Assembly (NCBI GenBank): GCA_002812745.2
Contig: NCSJ02000038.1
Location: forward strand, 1 to 64,000
Direction of reading: 5' to 3'
DNA length: 64,000 bases
Origin: Scytalidium lignicola
Lineage: Eukaryota; Ascomycota; Leotiomycetes
The notes below the pieces were generated by a model that worked only from the letters and a program-made list of their open reading frames with translations, was not told the origin of the DNA and searched no databases. A program made the position numbers and the translations under genes. Positions 10,770 through 20,739 of the stretch are shown here, piece by piece (within the stretch, counting starts at the first letter, position 1; each line of letters begins with the position of its first letter).

Positions 10770-13700
10770 TTGTCAGAATTGTCAGAGGAAGAAGACTCTG
10801 AAGACAAGGAAGAAAACTCGTCAGGAGAAGAAGGACATCAGGACTTGGTGACCATATCACATCATGTCATCGAAATTAATGTGAATAAGATAGTTATAAC
10901 AAGAATCCTCAAGACAAATTCTGTACTTATAGAAAGAACTCAACATGAAAGACAACCTCAAGATAATAACCAAACTGAAAGCTAAGGCAGATGAAGATCG
11001 ATTCTAAGAGTTAGTGGAATTTAGATGATTGTGCTGTTAGACTTTGATGTTATACCAACAGAGTAATATCTTGTTTCAGGAGAATTATTAGTCTTGAAAT
11101 ATTATCTTACAATTAGCATAAGAGGACTAAGAGGATAGGAGATCTTGGACAGAAGTTAGCTTTTCCAAATTGTATAGTAGGAGGAAGCAACTGTTAAGGT
11201 ATGTGAACTCGATATTGGAGATCTTGCTTTAGTCTATAAAATCAACTTCTAAAGTATCGTCATAAAGAAGGGAACATGTGAATTCCTCTTACCAGTAGAA
11301 AGAACTCAGATTCAGGATGACTTTGATCAAATGCTTAAAGAAGCCTAGATGATAATTGAAGAAGGGTTAAGTTATATTGTATAAGGAAGATACAATATAC
11401 AGTATGAAGGACTTCTGATAATAACTTACTGGCAAGACTGTTTAGAAGTAGAAACACAGTATAGAGAAATCTAGGGTTTAGGAAAATCAGTAGAGCAACT
11501 GCCTGAAGCTGAACAGTATCATGCTTAACAAGAGTGAAGAGAACTAGTGGAGATTGTTGTTGAATAAGCTAATTAGAATGTAGAAGCTTTGTTTATGGTT
11601 AACAAACTAGAGGAGGATTCACTACCTTTAGAAGTACTTATTATGTTACCAAGAGAAGATGAGTTGATACAGAAGATTAATCAACAGTTTAACCAAGAAG
11701 TAACAATGTACCCTTTAAATTCTAAAGGAAGGATTCTTATGGTAAGTAATGTTTTTATTATTAAGATAAGGGAATACCTTAGAAATGAAATAGTAGAATG
11801 AGTACAGGATGTATAAGCATTCATGGATGATAAAAGCCTAGATAGACTTAGACTGAGAAATCTTATTAAAAGAAGAATAATACTCTTTGAGGAATTAGAA
11901 GAAAACGTTGAAGATTTAGAAATTAGCAATAATATGTTAGTTGACAATGTTAGAAATGTTAATCTCTACTTTATGAACAATGGAAGTTTATTATATATCA
12001 ACATAATGTTGTGTAGAAAGTTAATGAAGGCCTTGATTAATTTAGAAGTTGAAAGAAATTTTATCAATGAATAAGTTATAAAGTGACTTAAACTCAGTAT
12101 AAGAGTTAAGAATAATAATTACTTAATATTGTTAGTAAATAGTATTAAGGTTTAGAAGTATGTTGATGTTCAAACTCAGAACTTAGATATAAGGTATAGT
12201 AAAAGTTACTAAGAGAAGATATCTTTTGATGTTATAAGATTAAGAACATATCAGGTTATATTAAGAATCAAATGGATGAGGAAGCATAATCTAATAATTA
12301 ATTGAAGAATAAGTATAATTACCTTTTTGAAAGAAACTATTTCTTTGGGAGTTGTTTATGTTGATAAAATTATAAAACATATTCTTGAAGAATATTATAA
12401 ATAGCTAAAGTTATTCACAGAAAGACTTGATGATTTAACCTTACTTGAGCATAAACCATAAGATCATAAGATAAAGCTTAAAGAGGGGTTCAGACTAACT
12501 TACAAACCAATTTATCAAACAACTCTTGCTGAGGATGAGGTGATGAAGAAATAGTTGCTCAAGAAAATAGTACTTAAAGGTTTGTACAAAGAAGGTTATA
12601 GCAAAGTTAGAGTACTATTATATTATGTAAAAAAAGGAGATAATCTATTAGGACAACCTTGTGGTGATTACAAACACTTGAATAGTAGGATTAAGAAAGA
12701 CTAATACCCCTTATTATTAATAGATTTAATGATGGACAAGCTGAAGGGAGTTGTTATATTCACCAAGCTAAACTTGTGGTTAGCATTTAATTTAGTTAGG
12801 ATTAAGAGAGGTAATAAATGGAAAGTTATTATTTGAACAAAATACAGATTATTTAAGCTATTGATTATGATGTTTGGTATAATCAATGCTTTAGTAATAT
12901 AACAAAGAATGATGGACTGGATATTAGAGAAATATTTGGAAAAATTCATAATAGTATATCTTGATGATATAATTATTTATTTGAAGAGTATTAAAGAATA
13001 TAAGGAGTATGTTAAGTTTATTCTACAAGTATTGTAAGAGGTAAGATTGTATTGTAAACTTATAAAATGTGAATTCTATAAGGAATAAGTTTAGTTCTTA
13101 GGATATTACATTTCTAGAGAAAGGATAGAAACCCTTGATGATAAGATTTAGTCAATTAAAGAATGAGAATCACTTAAGACAGTTAAACAATTACAAAGTT
13201 TCTTAAGGTTAGTCAACTATTACTAAAGATTTGTAAGAAACTATTCTAAAATCTCCATACCATTAACTAAACTTACAAAGAAGAATCAAGCTTATAAATG
13301 AAATAATGTTATAAAAGAAGTATTCTAAAGTATTAAAGATGCTTTTGTAAAAGGAGATTTCTTAAGAATCTTCAATTTAGAAAAAGGAATAAGAATTGAA
13401 ATTGATGCCTTTGATGTAGTATTAAGAATTGTATTATTATAATCACAATGAATTGGTAAATGACATTACTAGGTATTATTAGTATTTTGGTTAAGAAAGC
13501 TGAACGTTGTAAAAAGAAATTATCAAATATTAGATAAGGAAATGTTAACTATTATAAAAGTTTTAAAGCATTAGAGAGTGTATACTGTTAAATCTAGTAA
13601 AACAGTTAATATACAATCAGATTATCTCAACCTTTAATACTTCATAACAACTAAGTAATTGAATATGAAACAAGCATAATAAGCAGAAAAGTTATCTGAG

Positions 13701-15340
13701 TATGATTTTAAGATTACTCATGTTAAAGGCAAAGATAATAGAAGAGTAAATACTCTAAGTTGGAAACCTAAATACTTAGTCAAAGAAAAAGAAAAAAGTA
13801 AACTTATATTGAAGGAGGATGAGGAAGGATTCTTAGTATACAATAAGGGACAACTTATAACTATCACAGTAATAACGAACAAGTATTAAGCTGATTAAAT
13901 CAAAGAAGCAACTGAAAAGGAAAGAGTAGAAAACATATTACTAAATATGACTAAAGGTGAGTAAGAGAAAATTGAAGACATTTGGTATAAAAACAAGAAG
14001 TTATACATATTAACAAAACTAGCAGAAGAATTTGTTAAGGAACAGTATAGTTTATTATATAACAAACATATAAAAGTAGCTTAATGTTATTATCAAATCA
14101 ATAAGGATTACTTTATCATGAAATTACATTTAATAGTTAAGAAAGTAATTACAGAATATGAAATCTGTAAGAAGGCTAAGAATCTAAGAAGGAAACCTTG
14201 GGGATAATTATACCTTACACAGATATTTAACAATCCATAAGAATTAATCAGATAAGACTTTATCATGAAATTATCAGTTTTTACAAATTACATAACAAAG
14301 GTCAAGTACAACTCTATCTTTGTGGTAACTGAACATTATACTAATTATACAACATTTGAACTATTCAAGGAGACTTAGAAAGCAGAAGAGGTAGTTGATA
14401 TATTCTTACAAAGAATAATGTCTTAATGAGGATTATCAAAACAGATAATCTCTGATAAAGATACTAGATTCATATCTAAGTTTTAAGAAACAATAACAGT
14501 AAGAATAGGAGTCAAAAGGAAGTTGTCAACAGTATAACATCTACAAACTGACAAAAAAACAAAACATTTGAATGGATGGTTAGAAGGATACCTTAGATGT
14601 TATGTTAATTATGATCAAGATAATTGAGTTGATTACTTGTCAATGGCAGAAATGGTGTACAATGGTACATCACATGAATCAACTAAGATCACTCTATTCT
14701 ATGCGAATTATAGACATGAACTAGAAGGGTTCTACACCAGACTAGAATTAGAATCCACAAATAAATCAACAGAAATCTATGCAAAGCAAATAGAAGAAAT
14801 GCAAGAAAGAATCAGGAATTCATTTCAATATACTAAAGAAAGAATNAAAAAAGTATTATGATTGTAGATGTTTGATGGAACTAACGTACAAAAAAGGGGA
14901 TAAAGTTTATCTTCTTAGAAAAAACATCAAAACAACAAGACCAAGTGATAAGCTAGACTAAGTAAAGATAGGACTATATGAAATTGAAGAAGTCTATAGA
15001 CCTTTGACATATAAATTAAAATTACCAGCAATAGTTAAGATATATTTTGTTTTCTATGTTTTACTTCTTAAACTAACATTTGAAAACACTTAAACATTAA
15101 TGCTAGAAGAAGTTAATCTAGAAAAGGAGTATGAAGTTGAGAAAATCATCAGTTATAAGATGTATTATAAGAAATTATAATACTTGGTTAAATGGATAGG
15201 ATATTTAGAGAGTAAGAATAGATGAGAACTTACTTTTAATCTTATAAGCTATAAGGGGTTATTAGAAGCATATTGTCAAACTCATCTTAAAACGGATTTC
15301 CAAGTGATGGAATTGCAAGGTCAGAGAAGAAAGGGTCGAT
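10770..15340 (+). pseudogene. Degenerate pol gene (protease, RT, RNase H, integrase, chromodomain)
   Basis: After an acidic linker and a poorly conserved protease region (about 10990-11500) comes the reverse transcriptase. GDYKHLNSR lies near 12665-12690, TKLNLW near 12760-12777, and the catalytic YLDD at 12957-12968. RNase H follows around 13370-13770 (EIDAFDVVL, then HVKGKDNRRV). Integrase is at about 14060-14860, with IISDKDTRF near 14440-14470 and a conserved region near 14630-14780. The chromodomain at about 15127-15250 reads YEVEKIIS...YLVKWIGY. Dozens of RIP-type stops interrupt the frame. Single Ns occur near 10460 and 14846. The frame ends near 15340, overlapping the antisense ORF. 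Confidence 0.85.
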
Positions 15341-15895
15341 AACAAAGGAAGAAGTTATGCTTGAGTTAGCAGAATGTGACTTTAGAGGTTGTAAGGAGTC
15401 TTGTTTCTCTTGCCTCTTTTTCTCTTCTGCAGTGTTCAACTTGTTCAAAGAAGAAAGTCTGTAGTAGATTATTTTGTTAGTATGTTGGTAAAAGAACTTC
15501 TTTTATTTGTGAAGATGAGCAAGATAGGCTATGTTCTTAGTTATAGCTTAAGTAGCCTTCTCCTCTTCAGCCTCAAGATAAGCCTTCTCCTTATCAAGAG
15601 TTTCTTAAAATGTTATAAGAGTGTTTTTACTCTTGTATTTATACTTATGACGAGTATACTCATTACAATGGTTAGACTTAGAAACCATCAAACAGGTTAA
15701 ATTGTTTTAGGCATAGAAATCACAAGGAGATATTTCAGTATTGTACTTTGCTATGTGGTCTCCTAAATCTAATGCTTCTTGATATTTTCTTAATCTTGTC
15801 CTTTCTTCTGTACTACTCTCAGAACGTTGTCATTTAGGTGGTATGTTAGAAAGGAAGGAGGGATTAATGAACAAGGGAGTGTTCGAAGATGACAT
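15287..15895 (-). pseudogene. Antisense ORF at the 3' end of the chromovirus, about 202 codons, RIP-broken
   Basis: On the minus strand a frame opens with ATG at 15895 (MSSSNTPLFINPSF) and runs to TAA at 15287-15289. Only five in-frame stops interrupt it: four TAA where CAA fits and one TGA where CGA fits. The predicted product is charged and coiled-coil-like in the middle (DKEKAYLEAEEEKA, AEEKKRQEKQ) and Ser/Pro-rich at both ends. It converges on pol and overlaps the pol 3' end by about 50 bp. Its start codon lies only 38 bp from the 3' LTR, so an antisense promoter in the LTR could drive it. I do not recognise the protein. The preserved frame suggests it was coding before RIP. Confidence 0.6.
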
Positions 15896-15917
15896 TTTAG
15901 TGTTAGGATGACACTAA

Positions 15918-15933
15918 GTGAAAAAGGGGATAA
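15918..15933 (+). other. Polypurine tract of the chromovirus
   Basis: The purine-rich run GTGAAAAAGGGGATAA abuts the TG of the 3' LTR. This is the expected position of the plus-strand priming tract of an LTR retroelement. Confidence 0.75.
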
Positions 15934-16291
15934 TGTTATGGGTTTTACTGTAATACAATGATTGGTGTAAGCTTAAGGCTTAATACATAGCAGAGTGTAT
16001 ATAGAGAACCTAACAATCATGTGACATGAGTAGGACCTTGGGGACCTGGGGGGTCTAAGGGGTCCATGGACCTGGGGGACCTAAGGGGTTCAAAGGGTCC
16101 AGTTGGATTTCATTATCTATATAAGCACACTGTAGGAACATGAGAGTAGACTTCTCGTGTTCAACCTAAATACATTATTAGATCCTACCCTTGACCTAGT
16201 CGCCTACTTGTGTGTCATACGTTTCTGTTGTCCCTGAACATCTACCTTACCCTTGGCTATCCAGTGACCTGAATAGCGTAGTTTTGTAACA
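15934..16291 (+). repeat. 3' LTR of the chromovirus
   Basis: It begins TGTTATGGGTTTTAC and ends GTTTTGTAACA. It is 32 bp shorter than the 5' LTR, mainly because it lacks one minisatellite unit. Most other differences from the 5' LTR are C/T or G/A transitions, with the 5' LTR the more AT-rich of the two. Confidence 0.9.
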
Positions 16292-16329
16292 TTATCATAC
16301 ATATAATTCAAAATATATAAATATAAAAC

Positions 16330-17221
16330 ATACTTCATCGATTTCTCAGCAACAACAACAATTTCATCAACAAGATGATTTATTTATAATATTACAATTG
16401 AATAAACTAAAGAATATATCATAATCAGAAGAGATTGAAGATGGATATCTAGAAAGTGAACAATATCTTAATCAACATAAGTTTTATATTAATTTTTATA
16501 ATAATTCTTATTAATAATTTTTAGCAATAATTCAACAAAATATACTTGATTATTAAAAANGGTCAAGAAGAAAAATAGCCTAAATTAACAGTAATAGCAC
16601 AAGATATTCTTTTTNATTCTTACTTCTAGTATTAGAGTTAAATGTATTTTTAATAAAGCTCAAGAAGTATATCATTTTCACAGATTACATTTACAACTAA
16701 ACATAATTAAAGCATTAATAATAATATATCATTATAATAAAACTTTAATAAATAAAGAAACTCTTTTAAAAGTTACTTATAATACTTTAACAACAAATAA
16801 TTATTCATTAAAAACTATTCAAGTTGAAGAAGATGAACAAGCTAAAGAAATTAAAAATGTCATGAAAATTAATTATATAAGTGACAAAGATAAAGAAATA
16901 AATTTTACATCACTTATTACTCTTCATTCACTTCATCAAAAACAAGATCATTCAAGCAAATCACAACAAACTCTTAGTTATACACCAACTTCAATTCAAA
17001 AACAAAAAAATCAAATTCTTTTACAACAAGATAATGATTTTAATGATCAAGATTTTAATGTTTATAATCAATATTCTTCTCCAATTAATCAAAATACAAG
17101 AAAACATCGACGATTACCAGAATATAAAGATACATTTAACAAAGAAGATATTAATAAAGAAATATTAAAATTTTCATCAAGTAAAATTAGTCTAAAAAAG
17201 CAACTTTTTTCTAGTTTATAA
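16330..17221 (+). pseudogene. hAT transposase C-terminus, degenerate
   Basis: The frame is open from about 16625 to 17221. Upstream of an N at 16615 a related frame reads EEK*PKLTVIAQDIL. This is followed by a segment matching the dimerisation region of hAT transposases (RVKCIFNKAQEVYHFHRLHL) and then a Gln/Lys/Asn-rich tail. In hAT proteins this region reads W..Y.L..IA.D.LS.P.SS..ER.FS. Here TGG is TAG and the Ser/Glu/Arg positions are altered, as expected from RIP. The N-terminal half, BED finger and catalytic residues are absent, apparently cut off by the chromovirus insertion to the left. Two Ns at homopolymers (16560, 16615) complicate the frame. Confidence 0.6.
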
Positions 17222-17304
17222 TATTTGTATATATATTTTTTAATTAATATACTTTCATAAAATCAATCTACACTTTTACATTAAATTTTAATATTATAAA
17301 TTAC

Positions 17305-17498
17305 TGTCAGTTCACCTGTAACACGAAATATAATACACAATTATACATAATATACTCGTTGTGCTATTCCATGGTTGTTATTCGAATAAAGGTAAGAGGG
17401 CGAAGCTGTAAGAGCTTCACTCGTTCCCACTACCTAATCGGGACTAGCTTACAAGAGCACGTGAATATCACGTGTACATAACCACTATTCTACCAACA
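17305..17498 (-). mobile_element. Solo LTR (194 bp) with perfect 5-bp target-site duplication
   Basis: The block starts TGTCAGTTCACC and ends CTACCAACA on the plus strand; read on the minus strand it is TGTTGGTAG...GAACTGACA, the TG...CA ends of an LTR. It is flanked on both sides by ATTAC (17300-17304 and 17499-17503). Internally it holds two CACGTG palindromes separated by AATAT (about 17459-17475). It is GC-richer than its surroundings. No internal retroelement sequence is present, so it is the product of LTR-LTR recombination. It is unrelated to the chromovirus LTRs. Superfamily is uncertain; copia-like is my guess. Confidence 0.8.
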
Positions 17499-17649
17499 AT
17501 TACATTTTTATCTGAAAAATAAAATTATAACCATTATTATAGTAATCTATTTACAAATTATACATTATAATATAGAATCTTAACATATTACTTTATTCTT
17601 TCACAATATTTTATGCAATATAATACAAATCACATGAATAGGTTTAATA

Positions 17650-17790
17650 GGGTGCCGGTGAGTACCCACCTCCTACCCAGCCCTAGGTTTTCTGGGGTTT
17701 GGGGTTTTTTTAAAAGTCAAAACCCACCCACTAGGTCCCCATAAGGTGGGTACCCAGTAGGTTTTGGGGCCCCATTCCTCACTCTATTAG
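17650..17790. repeat. GC-rich block with inverted repeat, possible hAT terminus
   Basis: An island of G/C runs stands in otherwise AT-rich DNA. GTACCCACCT at 17662-17671 is the inverted match of AGGTGGGTAC at 17744-17753. The left edge reads TAGGGTGCCGGTGAG. Terminal repeats of fungal hAT elements are often of this GGGTACC type, and a hAT relic lies just upstream, so this may be its right end. No matching left end was found. Confidence 0.35.
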
Positions 17791-18786
17791 TAATAATGAG
17801 ATATGACAACATAAAATTGAACATAATGAATTTCCTACTATTAAATACAAATAAGAAGGTAAATAGTATTTAGAATACAATCTAATAATCTAATTGATGC
17901 TGGTCAAGTCTTTTATGTGCCTTTTCTCATATATCTTCTTAAATGAAAACAAGGCAAACTTGTGAGTAGTTGTAGGAGCCTAGCTTCGTTGTAATTTATA
18001 AGATTTGGCTGCATAAACAATTTCTATGACAGAATGATTGAGGCGGTTGCTTGCAAAATAGAGATAATATTCTTAATGATGATAACCATCCAGCCTGTAT
18101 ACTAGAGACTCAGATCGTGTCTGTCGCACTGTAAATTAACCACAGGACTCAGCTGGATTACCTTCCATGTCGTTCTGTATCGTCTTCGGTCGACCTGACA
18201 AGATCATAAATTGGGACTTAGCGTTATATGTTTCTCTAATCCCGTGCTGGGACATGAACAAAGAGTCATTAAAGTTAGAAGACCCATCCCGCAAAGTTTG
18301 CCCAGCCAAGGATCTATACTCAGTTTCTCCAATGAACCCATTGACTTCCGACTTCTTTCTTCCTTGTAGTTCAATTTTCTAGCTAACCTCCAATTCCGAA
18401 ACGCCAAACCTGAAGATAGGATAGTTTCTTTCGTGAGGTCTTTGGGTGAGAAATCTTCGATAGGACACTCCCCATTGGTGTGGAAGTCCTTGGTGATTCT
18501 GTGAAGGAGGTCAGAAAGATCTAGATGGTGCAGGAGAGAATACAAACATTAAGAGGAATCTGTATTATTATTGTAATAATGCAAACCTGTAAACCGGGTA
18601 TATAAAGATAACCTCACAATGCACAATGCGTATCCAGTAAGTGGAACTTTGCGGCTATTGGTCGTAAAAAAGTTCTCATAAAAANCACCAAAATTTGTAT
18701 GTAAAAGTCATCCAAACAAATAAGTCTATTCTTCAACCTTCCCCACCTCCTATTTCATACATGTCTTTCTAATTGGAACCTATCAC
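17791..18786. other. Transition from AT-rich to normal DNA, one unrecognised fragment
   Basis: A minus-strand frame at 18204-18545 (113 codons) has near-normal composition, but I do not recognise it. A neighbouring minus frame over about 18150-18380 also looks protein-like (FMSQHGIRETYN), suggesting a frameshifted fragment of one gene. An N lies at an A-run near 18686. No function is proposed. Confidence 0.3.
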
Positions 18787-19457
18787 TTAATACACTAGAG
18801 CCATCACACCCATCGCTGCTCCGGCAACGGCAACAAGTGAGCCATCGAGAAAGCTTCCTGCGTTGGGAGTAGCTAACGGAGGAGCGCCAGATGCGCCAGT
18901 GCTAAGTGTGCCGTTGGTAGAAGGGTGGGCTGCTGAGGACAGGCCGGCAGATGGCGTAATGGAGGCAGTGACGGAAGAAATGACACCGCTGCCGGGAGCA
19001 ATAGTAGATTGTGTGGATAGCGTAGCTGGCTGCGTGATAGAAGGTGTGCTGGAGGTGATGGTCTGGATGCTAGCAGAGGTTTCGATGGAAGAAAGAGTTG
19101 AGGAAGAAGTAGTGCTTGTTTCAATTGCTACGGCGCTGGTCGTGGTAGGTGCAGCAACGGAAATGGTAGTGGCAAGAGTGGAAGATGCAGCCGCCGCCGT
19201 GGGAGTCCAGCAGGAGAGATATGAAGCTGATGTAGCGAGAGTCGCTGTGCCCTTGTAGAGAGGACAGCCAGGGACATCAGTCTTGGGAGGAGCGCGACCA
19301 CCTCCACAGTCCAATGGATCACATATTTCGCCCGTGAGGGGATCGAACCAGTGGACGATGCCATCGGCGCAGCTGGTGAAGCTGTGGATACCGCACACAG
19401 CAGAGGCGACCTTGCCAGCATCAGCACTGACATGGCGGAGACAAGTGCCGACTTCAT
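18787..19457 (-). CDS. GPI-anchored Ser/Thr-rich secreted protein, one-base frameshift after the signal peptide
   Basis: The mature part carries a Cys-containing module (VCGIHSFTSCADGIVHWF, TGEICDPLDCGGG, VPGCPLYKGT). A long Ser/Thr/Ala/Pro region typical of O-glycosylated wall proteins follows. The C-terminus has a small-residue site followed by a hydrophobic tail (VAVAGAAMGVMALVY), the pattern of a GPI-anchor signal. The natural start is ATG at 19457, which opens a classic signal peptide, MKSALVSAMSVLMLA. The frame of the body is one base out of register with it near 19409-19415; a single added base there would join them with a good VASA cleavage site. The longer frame reaching 19686 is then 5' UTR. 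Similar proteins are sometimes labelled siderophore-related, but I would not assign a function. The lesion may be a sequencing error. Confidence 0.65.
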
Positions 19458-19879
19458 CTTGATGGACGTGAACTGTTTGTTGTTTTGTTTGGGGTATATT
19501 ATTAGAATATACTATGAATAACAAAGATATGAACGACTGGAAGGTGCTGAATACAACTGGATGCAGTAATGACCGGAGAAGAACGAAGAACGAACGTGAA
19601 GTCCCGACAGGACTGCTGTAGTTGTTGCGAAGTATAGTTGAGGCACAAAAAGAGGGCGAGGAAGGAAACCAGGAAGCGGACACCATTTATACTGCACAAA
19701 ACCCCCTTGAAAAGTCCTCTCAACCCCGACGGTAGTAATACAGTAGCACTACTGGGTGACTCGAATGGACTCAAGAGATGCAGCCACCGACCTTGGCGAT
19801 TGCGGCGCATAGGCGGTGGTCCAGTGAGCGCATTCCCGCCAAGCCAACCGACTCCTGCCCCAATCTGGAGCATCCGCCG

Positions 19880-20314
19880 TCAAAATAAAGTGCGGCTGGG
19901 GGCAAGAGATGAAGGTGGCACGATGTGGTTCAGGGGAAGAAAAAAACATACTAAGCGAGATGAATTCGCTCGCACTCTTCATGGTACACAGTAAATTGTT
20001 ACACAGTACAGCATCTACCAGTGCACGTTAAGTTACTGCTGTGCCCTGTGCACGAAGTACTTTACGCACACGGTAAACTAGTTGATGGCGGCAACTAGCA
20101 CAAGTCCGTCGTGTCTCAAAGTCAAATAAACTGCTCACCAGTCTCATATGAACCTAGGTGAGGTCTGACAAGCTTTTTAGATTTCCCATCCACCTCTTTC
20201 TAACAATTTTGGGTTGAAACTTTTCACGCTGATACACTCACCGCACTCCGTACAGTACAGTAGTAACAGTACGTCCGTACAACCGTCACATATTAATACT
20301 GTAGTGTCGGGTTA
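19880..20314. other. Intergenic, nothing recognised
   Basis: Normal-composition DNA between the GPI-protein gene and the MITE. The gene's promoter would lie here and towards 19460. No ORF with family features is seen. Confidence 0.4.
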
Positions 20315-20736
20315 ACGTAATTCCCGGTCCACTCGGCCACCCGGTCCACCCGTCACCCCAAATTTACCGCAAAATCGATCAGAATCAACCTCTTACAATT
20401 CAACAACGACTATATTATATAAAACTAGATTTTTTTTATTTGATTATTTATTCATTTTAAAATGTTTATACAAATTTTAATAATATTAGTATTTGTAGTT
20501 TAAGCTGTATAGTAGAATGACCATTATTTTCTAACTGAAAACTTTATTTACAGTAATACCTAAAGAATAAAAGAATAAAATGCTTGTAATTATAATATAA
20601 TAACTTATTTTCAATTACAATTTCAGCCTGTAACTTACTGTGGTTGTTGAATTTGCAAGGGGTTAATTCTGATCGATTTTGCAGTAAATTTGGGGTGACG
20701 GGTGGACCGGGTGGCCGAGTGGACCGGGAATTACGT
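20315..20736. mobile_element. Fot1/pogo-type MITE with long terminal inverted repeats
   Basis: Both ends read inward ACGTAATTCCCGGTCC; the first 53 bp are identical, and the match continues to about 90 bp with a few mostly transition differences. TA dinucleotides flank it at 20313-20314 and 20737-20738, the target duplication used by Tc1/mariner/pogo elements. The ACGTAAT start resembles the termini of the fungal Fot1/Pot2 group. The 240-bp centre is AT-rich and non-coding, so the element is non-autonomous. A diverged end of the same family lies at 121-196. Confidence 0.85.
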
Positions 20737-20739
20737 TAC

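Larger units (their letters stand above)
9089..16291 (+). mobile_element. Full-length Ty3/gypsy chromovirus LTR retrotransposon, RIP-inactivated
   Basis: Two related LTRs (9089-9478 and 15934-16291) flank a 6.4-kb interior. The interior order is acidic gag N-terminus, CCHC knuckle, protease region, reverse transcriptase with YLDD, RNase H, integrase and chromodomain, i.e. RT before integrase, with a chromodomain, as in Ty3/gypsy chromoviruses. Both frames are riddled with stops at CAA, CAG, TGG and CGA-type codons, the mark of RIP. A purine tract lies directly before the 3' LTR. The 5-bp flanks (TAAGA at 9084-9088, TTATC at 16292-16296) do not match, so the target duplication has mutated or the element arose by recombination. 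I could not assign a primer-binding site. The element appears to have landed in or beside a hAT transposon. Confidence 0.92.

Noticed and set aside
18863..19258. 131-codon plus-strand ORF opposite the GPI protein
   Set aside because: It is the complement of the Ser/Thr-rich repeat region; the low-complexity Val/Glu/Ala content is a shadow of the real gene.
19502..19994. Overlapping ORFs upstream of the GPI-protein start, including the 299-codon frame's N-terminus
   Set aside because: The hydrophobic stretch lies upstream of a proper signal peptide at 19457 and is better explained as 5' UTR.
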